A stretch of DNA of 64,000 bases from assembly GCA_900114405.1 (NCBI GenBank), contig FOSY01000015.1:1-64000 (forward strand), read 5' to 3'. Shown here in pieces: positions 39,559 to 48,331 of this stretch. Within the stretch, counting starts at the first letter, position 1; each line of letters opens with the position of its first letter. Source of the DNA: Lachnospiraceae bacterium KH1T2. GTDB lineage: Bacteria; Bacillota; Clostridia; Lachnospirales; Lachnospiraceae. The position numbers and the translations under genes were made by a program. A model generated the notes under the pieces. It ran no database searches and was not told the origin of the DNA. It was given only the letters and a program-made list of their open reading frames with translations.

Positions 39559-39832
39559 ATGCGATGAATTTACGGTAAAAATACAGTATGACTATATGCA
39601 CTATGAGTATGAGTGGAAGTGATATGCGGAACTTAAGATGCTTTGTCTTATGATGAAAGAACTGCATTCCGCATAACGCACCGATAGAGCCGCCAATTGC
39701 GGCGACGCCGATGAGAGTTGCTTCGGGAGTGCGCCAGACATGACGCTTGGCTTTGCGCTTGTCGAGACCATACATTGTAAAAGCAATGATATTTATGAGC
39801 AGGATATAGATGATAAAAATTTCATTGAACAT
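39557..39832 (-). CDS. DUF1294 family small membrane protein
   Basis: A 91-residue protein with hydrophobic ends ('FIIYILLINIIAFTMYGLDKRKA' and 'ISLPLILIVHIVILYFY') and the family motif 'GLDKRKAKRHVWRTPEATLIGVAAIGGSIGALCGMQFFHHKTKH'-like core, given here by its key residues DKxxAxxxxWRxPE and HHKTKH. Function is unknown. It is a lone gene facing hflC. Confidence 0.9.
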   Translation of the reverse strand: MFNEIFIIYILLINIIAFTMYGLDKRKAKRHVWRTPEATLIGVAAIGGSIGALCGMQFFHHKTKHLKFRISLPLILIVHIVILYFYRKFIA

Positions 39833-39930
39833 ATATTTTACTCCGTTTTTTGTTCAATATTATAGACTTTCGGCGAGAAAAATGAAAGACAGCCGGCCGT
39901 GCTAATGACAAGAAAATCCTATTGACAGTG

Positions 39931-39947
39931 AAAAACAGTCATACTAG
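39931..39947 (+). repeat. solo terminus of element A
   Basis: AAAAACAGTCATACTAG matches the right end of element A at 16 of 17 positions, without the rest of the element. Confidence 0.5.
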
Positions 39948-40037
39948 ATTTCTGCATTAAAGTGCCAAATCAAGTACTCTGAATGTAAAAATACAAATTG
40001 CATTTTTGTGCATACTTTATAAAAATTATGGTAATTG

Positions 40038-40065
40038 TTGAAATTTTTGCGCAATATGTTATAAT
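40038..40065 (+). promoter_or_regulatory. promoter of the alcohol dehydrogenase gene
   Basis: TTGAAA (40038-40043), 16 bases, TATAAT (40060-40065), about 80 bases before the start codon. Confidence 0.7.
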
Positions 40066-40147
40066 GAATATTGCATTGTTAAATTTCTAACAAAGCGTTA
40101 TTTTAGATTTTTGGCTCGACTGATAAGTCGTAGAATAGGAGGACATA

Positions 40148-41365
40148 ATGGCACGTTTTACATTACCTAGAGATCTCTATCACGGAAAAGGAGCTCTTGA
40201 AAATCTTAAGACACTTAAGGGAAAGAAAGCTATCATTTGTGTAGGCGGCGGCTCTATGAAGAGAGGCGGTTTCCTGCAGAGAGCTGAGGAGTACCTTAAA
40301 GAAGCAGGGATGGAAGTTAAGATCTTCGAAGGTATCGAGTCTGATCCGTCTGTAGAGACAGTAATGAAGGGTGCTGCTGTAATGCAGGAGTTTGGTCCGG
40401 ACTGGATCGTAGCTATCGGCGGCGGCTCACCTATTGATGCAGCTAAGGCAATGTGGATCAAGTATGAATACCCGGATTGCACATTTGAAGATATGTGTAA
40501 AGTATTCGGCATTCCTGAGCTTCGTAAGAAGGCTCACTTCTGTGCTATTTCCTCAACATCTGGTACAGCTACAGAGGTTACAGCATTCTCTATCATCACT
40601 GATTATGCAAAGGGAATCAAGTATCCTATAGCTGACTTTGAGATTACTCCGGATGTTGCTATCGTTGATCCTGAGCTTGCAGAGACAATGCCGAAGAAGC
40701 TTGTAGCTCACACTGGTATGGATGCACTTACACATGCTATCGAGGCATATGTTTCTACAGCAAACAGCGCATATGCTGATTCACTTGCAATTCATGCTAT
40801 CGAGCTTATCCAGGCAAATCTTGTAAAGTCATATAATGGCGATATGGAAGCAAGAGATATCATGCACGACGCTCAGTGTCTTGCTGGTATGGCATTCTCA
40901 AATGCTCTTCTTGGAATAGTACACTCAATGGCTCATAAGACAGGCGCAGTATTTGCTGATCAGGGCGCACACATCATCCATGGTGCTGCAAATGCAATGT
41001 ATCTTCCAAAGGTAATCGCATTCAACGCAAAGGACGAAACAGCTAAGAAGCGCTATGGCGTGATCGCAGATTATATGCACCTTGGCGGAAGCAACGACGA
41101 TGAGAAGGTTGAGTTACTTATAAAGTATATCCGTGGAATGAATGATGAACTCAATATTCCTCATTGCATCAAGAACTATGGTGCTGACTCATTCCCAACA
41201 GAGCAGGGATTTGTTCCGGAAAATATCTTCAAAGAGAGACTCCATGATATTGCTGCAAATGCAATTCTTGATGCATGCACAGGTTCAAATCCTCGTCAGC
41301 CAAGTCAGGAAGAGATGGAGAAGCTTCTTGAGTGCTGCTACTATGATGCAGAGGTTGATTTTTGA
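40148..41365 (+). CDS. iron-containing alcohol dehydrogenase
   Basis: A 405-residue group III (iron-type) dehydrogenase. Seen: the nucleotide-binding 'AIGGGSPIDAAKAMWIKYE' (about 95-113), 'STSGTATEVTAFSIIT' and metal-ligand regions 'HTGMDALTHAIEAYVS' and 'GIVHSMAHKTGAVF...HGAANAM'. It likely interconverts an aldehyde or ketone with its alcohol using NAD(P)H. Substrate is unknown; butanol/ethanol fermentation is plausible. Codon choice is noticeably optimised, suggesting high expression. AGGAGG precedes the ATG. Confidence 0.94.
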   Translation: MARFTLPRDLYHGKGALENLKTLKGKKAIICVGGGSMKRGGFLQRAEEYLKEAGMEVKIFEGIESDPSVETVMKGAAVMQEFGPDWIVAIGGGSPIDAAKAMWIKYEYPDCTFEDMCKVFGIPELRKKAHFCAISSTSGTATEVTAFSIITDYAKGIKYPIADFEITPDVAIVDPELAETMPKKLVAHTGMDALTHAIEAYVSTANSAYADSLAIHAIELIQANLVKSYNGDMEARDIMHDAQCLAGMAFSNALLGIVHSMAHKTGAVFADQGAHIIHGAANAMYLPKVIAFNAKDETAKKRYGVIADYMHLGGSNDDEKVELLIKYIRGMNDELNIPHCIKNYGADSFPTEQGFVPENIFKERLHDIAANAILDACTGSNPRQPSQEEMEKLLECCYYDAEVDF

Positions 41366-41414
41366 TCAATTCAGAGTTGAAATGGCTTTTTGAAAGAGAA
41401 ATATAAAAGTTTAA

Positions 41415-41446
41415 GGGTAGGTGATCTTCGGATCATCTACCCTTTG
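41415..41446 (+). terminator. alcohol dehydrogenase terminator
   Basis: GGGTAGGTGATC and GATCATCTACCC form a 12-bp stem capped by a TTCG tetraloop, followed by TTT. Confidence 0.92.
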
Positions 41447-41511
41447 TCGTTTTAATAGAATGTGTTAATATCAGGGTGAAGTGTTTTTTATCAAAAAGGA
41501 GTTTACATAAT

Positions 41512-42300
41512 ATGATTAAATTAATAGCGACAGATGTAGACGGAACTCTTGTAAAGGATTCATCACCGGAGGTTTACCCAGAGCTTCTGGATGTGATAAA
41601 AGAACTTAGAAAAAAGGATATAATCGTTTGTATTGCGAGCGGCAGGCAGTGCCCGAGTATCGAGTGGATGTTTAAGGATATCGCACACGATCTTATCTTC
41701 ATAGCTGAGAATGGAGCACATATCAAATGCCGTGGAACTAACATGCATGTCGTCCCGATGAATAGAGAATATTTTGAAGGAATAGTAAGAGAGGCAAGAG
41801 AAACAGGCGAGCTTGAGGTAATGGCGAATGCGCCGGATGTGTGCCTGCTGGAGTCAAAAAATGAAAAGTTCGTCGAGCTTATACGCGATGGATATAAAAA
41901 TAAATATAGATTGGTTGAGGATATCCTTAAAGAGCCGGATGAGATCGTGAAGGTTTCTATATGGAAGCAGCCTTCGGTCAGAGATTTCGGAGAAAAGAAA
42001 TTTATCCCGGAATGGAAGGATAAAGTCACAGCGGTAATGGCAGGTGAAGACTGGGTTGATTTCATGGACAGCTCTGTAAATAAAGGCAGTGCGCTTAAGA
42101 CGATTCAGGACTTTTTCCATATTAAACCGGAGGAAACAATGGTCTTTGGTGATAATGGAAATGACATCGGAATGTTTAAGGCAGCGGGCGAAAGCTATGC
42201 GGTAGAAAATGCCAAGGATTTTGTAAAGGAAAATGCAAAACATATATGCGGTTCATGGAAGGAAAAAGGTGTACTTAAAGTTCTTAAAGAGCTCCTTTGA
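41512..42300 (+). CDS. Cof-type HAD family hydrolase
   Basis: A 262-residue HAD phosphatase with motif I 'DVDGTLVKD' (residues 7-15), a C2-type cap, and motif IV 'VFGDNGNDIGMFKAAG' near 215. It probably dephosphorylates sugar phosphates or similar metabolites. The start at 41512 (MIKLIATDVDG) is chosen over an upstream ATG because AAAAGGAG lies before it. Confidence 0.93.
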   Translation: MIKLIATDVDGTLVKDSSPEVYPELLDVIKELRKKDIIVCIASGRQCPSIEWMFKDIAHDLIFIAENGAHIKCRGTNMHVVPMNREYFEGIVREARETGELEVMANAPDVCLLESKNEKFVELIRDGYKNKYRLVEDILKEPDEIVKVSIWKQPSVRDFGEKKFIPEWKDKVTAVMAGEDWVDFMDSSVNKGSALKTIQDFFHIKPEETMVFGDNGNDIGMFKAAGESYAVENAKDFVKENAKHICGSWKEKGVLKVLKELL

Positions 42301-42308
42301 TAGTCGGC

Positions 42309-42872
42309 TTAATTGCGGGTCATGCGTTCGATCAAGAGTCCGCCGTTTTCTTTGAGCCACTTTTGACTCTCCCGATAGTCTGGAATTATTGACTTTACAA
42401 GAGCCCAAAAGTGTTGGGAATGGTTCATTTCTATCCTATGACATAATTCATGTACCACGACGTAGCGCTGAACAGACTCAGGTGTAAGCATTAAGAGACA
42501 ATTAAAGTTGAGATTACCTTTTGCAGAGCAGCTTCCCCAGCGTGTGCGCTGATTGCGGATAGTGATCCTGCCGACGGAAACACCAAGTTGGGGAGCATAT
42601 TCGTGTACTAATTCGGGTAATTTTTTGGAAGCCATATCAGCAAGTTTTTTTAGCTCTTCCATGGTGATCTTTTCACTATTTTCTGAGCTCATCGTCTCTT
42701 GACGTGAGCTCATTTTTTTTAAATTTTTCTCAATCCATGACCGATTTGATACAACAAAAGAGTTTATAGCTGTATCGGATATGTGATATGGGGCCCGGAC
42801 AATTATTTCCTGAGAATGTGTTATTTCTAAGGCCAATGTTTTGCGTGAACTTCTTATCAATTTTATTTTCAA
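42309..42872 (-). CDS. YgjP-like (M48-type) metallopeptidase
   Basis: A 187-residue zinc metallopeptidase-like protein. The zinc motif is 'VVHELCHRIEMNHSQHFWALV' (HExxH plus a downstream HxxxFW), preceded by 'RTRWGSCSAKGNLNFNCLLMLTP', both typical of the YgjP/DUF45 family. Substrates are unknown. Its start overlaps the stop of the upstream gene by 4 bases, so it is translationally coupled to the small membrane protein. Confidence 0.9.
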   Translation of the reverse strand: MKIKLIRSSRKTLALEITHSQEIIVRAPYHISDTAINSFVVSNRSWIEKNLKKMSSRQETMSSENSEKITMEELKKLADMASKKLPELVHEYAPQLGVSVGRITIRNQRTRWGSCSAKGNLNFNCLLMLTPESVQRYVVVHELCHRIEMNHSQHFWALVKSIIPDYRESQKWLKENGGLLIERMTRN

Positions 42873-43525
42873 AATGATCCTCTTTTTCTTATACCTGCAA
42901 TAATGCCAAAGATCATTACCGTCCCGACTATTGCTAATATGGAATTAATTCTGATTTGATTATACTCATACTCACTGAGCTCATTCACAGTATTATAGAT
43001 TTCATTCTTTATGTCAGACATACTTTCATATATTTCATCCGGAGTGCGATCACTTTTTTCATAAAAATATTGTTCATCGCAATCCTCATAATCTACTTCG
43101 CCCTGCTTATAAATATGATCAAATGGATTTTCCTTGAATTCATCAAGTTCGAACAATGAACAATCTGCATAAAGATCATCTACAATATGATATTTTATAT
43201 TTGCATATTCCGGTAATGTATCATTATTATAACAAGTTATTTTGTAATTTTCTGCTTCGAAGCCATAATAGAATTTTGGAGTGATAGGGTCATCAACATA
43301 TTTTGTATATCCAACTTCTGTATCTGCCCACAAATTACTTTTAGGAAGCAGATACCAGAATTGACGCTGTGTATCACTTTCCTTTGTTGAAAGCATCACG
43401 CTTTTTATCATCCATATAGGCTTATTTCCGCCGGGCGCATCGATCATAAATACAAACTTATACAACACCAGTACTGCTGCAGCCAAAAGTATTGCTGACA
43501 GTATATTCAACTTTTTTTCAGACAT
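42869..43525 (-). CDS. small two-pass membrane protein, unknown function
   Basis: A 218-residue protein not recognised by family. An N-terminal membrane segment ('ILSAILLAAAVLVLYKFVFMI', about 9-29) and a C-terminal one ('ILAIVGTVMIFGIIAGI', about 194-211) flank an acidic, Tyr-rich extracytoplasmic domain. The fragment 'EYNQIRINS' precedes the second segment. It lies 48 bases downstream of a putative secreted effector and overlaps the metallopeptidase gene. The position and topology would suit an immunity protein that neutralises the effector at the membrane; this is an inference. Confidence 0.55.
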   Translation of the reverse strand: MSEKKLNILSAILLAAAVLVLYKFVFMIDAPGGNKPIWMIKSVMLSTKESDTQRQFWYLLPKSNLWADTEVGYTKYVDDPITPKFYYGFEAENYKITCYNNDTLPEYANIKYHIVDDLYADCSLFELDEFKENPFDHIYKQGEVDYEDCDEQYFYEKSDRTPDEIYESMSDIKNEIYNTVNELSEYEYNQIRINSILAIVGTVMIFGIIAGIRKRGSF

Positions 43526-43573
43526 TTTTCTCCAACTTTCCTTAAATGTAATTATTAGTGATCCGTACGTTAC

Positions 43574-44923
43574 TTAATCTTCAAGATTATTTTTTCCTTC
43601 ATACAAAGACTTTCTAAATTTTTGTATAAGTGGATATTCATATGATTTCAGATTTTTGTTATAGCACGGTTTATAATTTTTCCAATGATGTTCATATTCC
43701 ATACATACTATATCTGTTTCATACGGACTAAGTGTCTTTCCTTTAACTATTTCAAGAATTCTATTATATTCTTCATCATTCTTTTTATCTAAGTTTTGTC
43801 TGAAAGTACAATTATCATGTATATCTTTTTCTATTACAGCTTTTCCCTTCTCGATATCACCGTCACCTAAATTTTTCAAAAATTCCTCTGCTCTGTTTTT
43901 ATTTCCTGTTCTTATATCGCTATAATAATCCTTCATATATTCCATCAAATTTTTACCTTTTGGAACTTTTGAAAAATTATATGCATCTAGATCTGCCTTA
44001 TAATCATCATTTCCCATACTTGGTTTTGCTCCATTAACTCCAAATAAATCCCCTGCATAACCGGCATTTTTATCAACATCATATATACCGTTTTGATGAC
44101 CTGAATATTTTGATGCAGCATAGTCTGTAAGTGGATCATTGATATTAGCTGCTGCTGTTATGCACATATGTGCAAAATCTGTCTTGCCACCATATCCTTT
44201 TGATTTCTCATTTTTATTATCTAATTGACATTGAATATGTTGATCCTTTATGGCCTTGACAAATTTTTCATATTCACCATCGGTTAAGCCTAGATTTTTT
44301 GGGCTTAATAGAATACTTTCATATTGGTCTGGTCCGCTTGCCAAAAGTTCCCATTTCGGTAAATCGAAAATTGAGTCCTTGTGATATACAATTCTTCCCA
44401 TAAATCTAAAGAATGCCAAATTTCTTTGATCTTCATTTTTATAAAAAGTCGCCAATTTATCATAAATCTTTTTTATTATTGCAGAGGTTTCTTTATCAAA
44501 ACCATATTCTGTCTCGAGCATTTCTTCGATACTTTTATACTCTCCTTGATCTCTGTTTCTGCTATTTTTTGCTTCTGTATTTACTTTAACAGGTGCAGAG
44601 ACGGTTTTTTTAGTTGATTTGAGACTTGAGGTGTTTATTATAGTTTTCTCTGTCGTTTCATATATACATGCCGCATTCTCAAGTGCCTTAGCCAGATTTT
44701 TTGTTTTAACGGCTGCTTCATCACTTTCTTTTGATATTTTTTCTATAACAGGAACAAGCTTTGCATATTCTGACATAGAGGATAGCACTTTAGTTGTCCT
44801 CATTATTCCAATGTTTATCTCGAATATCTTATCTGATATTTTATTTAATTCGTCAGCCTGCGATTTACTCGCAGATGTTTTAATAAAAAACTTACTCAAA
44901 TTATTAATCTCCATTTCTGCCAT
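43574..44923 (-). CDS. putative type VII-type secreted effector
   Basis: About 449 residues, no signal peptide. The first 100 residues are helical and charged, like ESAT-6/LXG-type export domains, followed by a basic Ser/Lys linker. The C-terminal half contains 'KTDFAHMCITAAANIND', 'NAGYAGDLFGVNGAKPSMG' and 'NDDYKADLDAYNFSKV'. I recall this pattern (DFxH...GD...GNDDYKADLDA.N) from C-terminal regions of LXG/T7SS proteins of Bacillota; I cannot verify it here. The start is uncertain: TTG at 44932, ATG at 44923 or ATG at 44914, none with a good ribosome binding site. Its downstream partner could be immunity. AT content is high relative to neighbours. Confidence 0.5.
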   Translation of the reverse strand: MAEMEINNLSKFFIKTSASKSQADELNKISDKIFEINIGIMRTTKVLSSMSEYAKLVPVIEKISKESDEAAVKTKNLAKALENAACIYETTEKTIINTSSLKSTKKTVSAPVKVNTEAKNSRNRDQGEYKSIEEMLETEYGFDKETSAIIKKIYDKLATFYKNEDQRNLAFFRFMGRIVYHKDSIFDLPKWELLASGPDQYESILLSPKNLGLTDGEYEKFVKAIKDQHIQCQLDNKNEKSKGYGGKTDFAHMCITAAANINDPLTDYAASKYSGHQNGIYDVDKNAGYAGDLFGVNGAKPSMGNDDYKADLDAYNFSKVPKGKNLMEYMKDYYSDIRTGNKNRAEEFLKNLGDGDIEKGKAVIEKDIHDNCTFRQNLDKKNDEEYNRILEIVKGKTLSPYETDIVCMEYEHHWKNYKPCYNKNLKSYEYPLIQKFRKSLYEGKNNLED

Positions 44924-44988
44924 CTGTGGCAATTTTTATATTCTGTAACTGGTTCGAATGATATCACTTTTTTTCTTTTTTTTGTGAA

Positions 44989-45141
44989 AAATGGTATGAA
45001 CGTACCCTCGAAATGGTATGAATTGACGTTTACATAATATTTTGTATTTTATTTCGCTGTATAAAAGCACGATTGCATACAAAAATCTGTTTTGCATAGG
45101 GTTACGATTGCTTTTTACAAAGTACAAATAAATGCTATGAA
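44989..45141 (+). promoter_or_regulatory. iteron-like repeats upstream of the FIST kinase operon
   Basis: AAATGGTATGAA occurs at 44989-45000 and 45011-45022, 22 bases apart. A third copy, AAATGCTATGAA, lies at 45130-45141. Copies 2 and 3 extend the match (AATTGAC/AACTGAC). A TTGACG box at 45023-45028 follows copy 2 directly. They lie between divergent genes and may bind a regulator. Confidence 0.45.
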
Positions 45142-45220
45142 CTGACAGTAAATAGTCCGAAAAATATAGAGAAGATAAAGCTTATTGTCTGCATAGAGTA
45201 TGAAAACTCAGGAGATATTT

Positions 45221-48200
45221 ATGAGGCAGTTTTCTTTTGCAGTAGAAAGAAAAGAGGAAGTAAGTCAATTCGTTGAGAAGGTGAAAGCATGCCCAGAATA
45301 CAAGAATGCATCAGCTGTTCTGGCGCATTTATATATCGGACTTACGGACAGATCTCTTGCTGAGGAAATAATTAAATTTACGAAAGATGAGTTTCCGGGA
45401 GTAAAGGTCGTCGGACACACTAATTCAAACAGCATTATAAGTAATGGCGTCAGAAAGATTGCAACAGAAGGGGTAACGTTCCTTCTTTTTGAAAATTCTG
45501 ACATTGATGTTTTTGAATATGAGTGTACAAATATGTCACCGGAAAAAGCCGGAGATGAATTTTCACAAAAAGTTAATAGCATGAAGAATGTCAAAGGCAT
45601 TCAGTTGATCGTAGATACGGTTCATGTGGAAGTTCAGTCATTTCTGGATCACCTGTATATAGAAGATGATAATATTCGAATATTCGGAAATGGCGCAGGC
45701 GGCGAATATGAAGACATGAATAAAATATTCGATTTCACAGATCACATATTAGACGCGGGAATCATTGCTGTGGTTTATAGCGGAGAAGATCTGGAAATCG
45801 AAACACTTTATGGTTTTGGCTGGTGCCCTATAGGAAAAGAGATGACCGTCACCAAGACAAAAGGACTCCAGTTTTTGGCTGAGCTTGATGGTGAGCCGGT
45901 TTATGATGTATTTAAGAGATACTTAAAAGTTAAGAATGATCAGTATTTTGCAAGGAATACGCTTGATTTTCCTTTGATAGTGCACCGGAAATATATGGAT
46001 GTGGCAAGAGGCTCGCTCGGTCTTAAAGAGGATGGGAGCCTTATAGTTGCGTCTGGAATCCGTGAAGGGGAGAAAGTTCAGCTTTCCTATGGAAACACAC
46101 GTGAGATGCTGGAATCAGCGATTGAAAATGCTAATTGTGCACTTGATTTTCAAGCTCAGGGAATGATCCTGACAGTGTGCGGAAATCGAGAGCAGTATCT
46201 GCAGGGAGATGAGGATACTGAAATTGAGTATTACAGGATTGCCTGCCCCACTGTGAGCGGTCAGTCTGCATATGGGGAGATTGTAAGAGCGGGGAAGAGT
46301 GCAGAACTTCTTAACTGCGCGTTAGTTTCTATGATGTTTCGCGAAGGAAAGAAAAATGATGAAATCTGTAAGACTAATATTTGCGAGATCAAGAAAGAAC
46401 GAGTTCATAATATCATTCCATTATATGAGCGTTTATATACGTTTTTGAATGCGGCATCTGTAGAATATGCAGAACTTAAAGAAGCGCAGAAAGAACAGGA
46501 ACTTAGAAATCAGATAGAAATAGAAAAAGCTGCAAATGAAGCCAAGTCTACATTCCTTTCAAATATGTCTCATGAGATCAGAACTCCGATAAATGCTGTA
46601 CTTGGAATGAATGAGATGATATTGAGAGAATCTCATGAGGAAAGGATACTTGAATATGCGAGAAACATCAGTAATGCAGGAAATACTCTTCTTGGGCTTA
46701 TTAACGATATATTAGATTTTTCAAAGATTGAAGCCGGGAAAATGGAGCTTGTGGAAGCAAATTACAGCATTTCGTCGCTTTTAAATGACTTGTATGTGAT
46801 GATACTTCCAAAGGCAAGGGATAAGGATCTTGAGCTTACCTTTAATGTAGACCCGCAGATACCGGATGAACTCTACGGAGATGAGATAAGGCTAAGACAG
46901 GTAATCTTGAATATAGTCAACAATGCAGTTAAGTATACGAGAGAGGGCGGTGTAACGGTCGAAGTGATGCGCCATCCTGTTTCGGATGAAATTGTTGAAC
47001 TTGAATTTCATATAAAGGACACGGGTATAGGCATAAAAGAGGAAGATCGTGAAAAGTTATTTATGCCTTTTATGCGAATCGAGGAAAACAGAAACCGCGC
47101 GATCGAGGGAACCGGTCTCGGAATGAATATTACGATAAGCCTCTTAAAGCTCATGGATTCAAAGCTTGAGGTGGAGTCGGTATATGGAGAAGGCTCTGAC
47201 TTTTACTTTAAGATAAGGCAGAAGATCATAGATGCAAAACCTGTAGGAAACTTTGAGAAACGTGCAAGGGAAGTACTTGCCTTGCAGAAGGTTCATAAAG
47301 AGTCATTTATCGCGCCGGAGGCAAAAATCATGGTGGTGGATGATACGCCGATGAATCTCATGGTATTCACGGGACTTTTGAAGCGTACCCAGATACAGAT
47401 AGACACAGCTTCAGGCGGTGAAGAGAGCATAAAAAAGGCTCGGAATAAAAAGTATGACATCATTTTTCTTGATCATCGAATGCCAAAGATGGATGGCTCT
47501 GAGGCAATGAGAATTCTAAAAACTGATGAAAAAGGCATGAATAGAGATACGCCTATAATCATACTTACGGCGAATGCTATTGTCGGAATGAAAGAAAATT
47601 TCTTAAAAGAAGGATTTGATGATTATCTTTCGAAGCCGATAGATCCTGATGCGCTTGAAGCTATGATAAGGAAATTCCTAGATGAAAGCAAGGTTGTACT
47701 AACTGGATATATTGAAGGAGTTAATCAGGTGATAAGCTTGATTCCTCAGGATATCAAAAACATCAAAGGAGTGGATATAAAAGCCGGACTTTCTGCTTCG
47801 GGCGGGGAAGAAACTTATATAAGAGTATTAAGAGAGTTAGCCGAAAATTATAAAGGAGTGGAACTAAGGCTTAAAAAAGATGTTTTAGAAGAAGATTTCA
47901 AAGATTACGTGATCAAGGTTCATGCATTGAAAAGTTCGGCAAGGCTTGCAGGAGTTATGGGGCTTTCAAAGCTTGCGGAAAAGCTTGAGCTTGCGGGAGA
48001 TAAAGGCGACTATGAGCTGATACGCAGGACAAATGAGGAGCTCTTGGATAATTATAAAAATCTTGCTGAAAAGATTTTTGACGCATTTAAAAATGAAGAT
48101 ATAAAAATGCCTGGGATAACAAGAGAAAAACTTGGGGAGGCATATGAGGCAATACGTGAGTGCGTTGCAGCCTTTGATTTTGACAGTGCCGACAGTATTA

Positions 48201-48331
48201 TGAAATCTTTGCTGAAGTATAGAATACCGGAGGACAGAAAAGCCGGATTTGAGAAACTGAAGGCATTTATGAATGCTGTAGACAGGGATAAGATTATTGA
48301 ATTACTCATAAAGGAAAGAGGCAGCTTATGA
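45221..48331 (+). CDS. FIST-domain hybrid histidine kinase 1
   Basis: A 1036-residue multidomain kinase with no membrane segments. Order: FIST_N (about 20-215), FIST_C (about 225-390), a short coiled helix, HisKA with phospho-acceptor His451 in 'NMSHEIRTPINAVLGMNE', HATPase ('NIVNNAVKYTREGG', 'DTGIGIKEEDREKLFMPFMR', 'GTGLGMNITISLL'), a receiver domain with Asp751 in 'IIFLDHRMPKMDG', and an HPt domain with His901 in 'KVHALKSSARLAGV'. FIST domains are thought to bind small ligands, perhaps amino acids. The start at 45221 is chosen because AGGAG precedes it and its paralogue starts at the same point. It overlaps the next gene by 4 bases. Confidence 0.92.
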   Translation: MRQFSFAVERKEEVSQFVEKVKACPEYKNASAVLAHLYIGLTDRSLAEEIIKFTKDEFPGVKVVGHTNSNSIISNGVRKIATEGVTFLLFENSDIDVFEYECTNMSPEKAGDEFSQKVNSMKNVKGIQLIVDTVHVEVQSFLDHLYIEDDNIRIFGNGAGGEYEDMNKIFDFTDHILDAGIIAVVYSGEDLEIETLYGFGWCPIGKEMTVTKTKGLQFLAELDGEPVYDVFKRYLKVKNDQYFARNTLDFPLIVHRKYMDVARGSLGLKEDGSLIVASGIREGEKVQLSYGNTREMLESAIENANCALDFQAQGMILTVCGNREQYLQGDEDTEIEYYRIACPTVSGQSAYGEIVRAGKSAELLNCALVSMMFREGKKNDEICKTNICEIKKERVHNIIPLYERLYTFLNAASVEYAELKEAQKEQELRNQIEIEKAANEAKSTFLSNMSHEIRTPINAVLGMNEMILRESHEERILEYARNISNAGNTLLGLINDILDFSKIEAGKMELVEANYSISSLLNDLYVMILPKARDKDLELTFNVDPQIPDELYGDEIRLRQVILNIVNNAVKYTREGGVTVEVMRHPVSDEIVELEFHIKDTGIGIKEEDREKLFMPFMRIEENRNRAIEGTGLGMNITISLLKLMDSKLEVESVYGEGSDFYFKIRQKIIDAKPVGNFEKRAREVLALQKVHKESFIAPEAKIMVVDDTPMNLMVFTGLLKRTQIQIDTASGGEESIKKARNKKYDIIFLDHRMPKMDGSEAMRILKTDEKGMNRDTPIIILTANAIVGMKENFLKEGFDDYLSKPIDPDALEAMIRKFLDESKVVLTGYIEGVNQVISLIPQDIKNIKGVDIKAGLSASGGEETYIRVLRELAENYKGVELRLKKDVLEEDFKDYVIKVHALKSSARLAGVMGLSKLAEKLELAGDKGDYELIRRTNEELLDNYKNLAEKIFDAFKNEDIKMPGITREKLGEAYEAIRECVAAFDFDSADSIMKSLLKYRIPEDRKAGFEKLKAFMNAVDRDKIIELLIKERGSL

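Larger units (their letters stand above)
39833..40147. other. intergenic region upstream of the alcohol dehydrogenase
   Basis: About 315 bases with no gene. It contains a solo element A terminus (39931-39947), a good promoter (40038-40065) and, near 40112-40135, a short CGACT/AGTCG hairpin in the leader. Confidence 0.5.
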
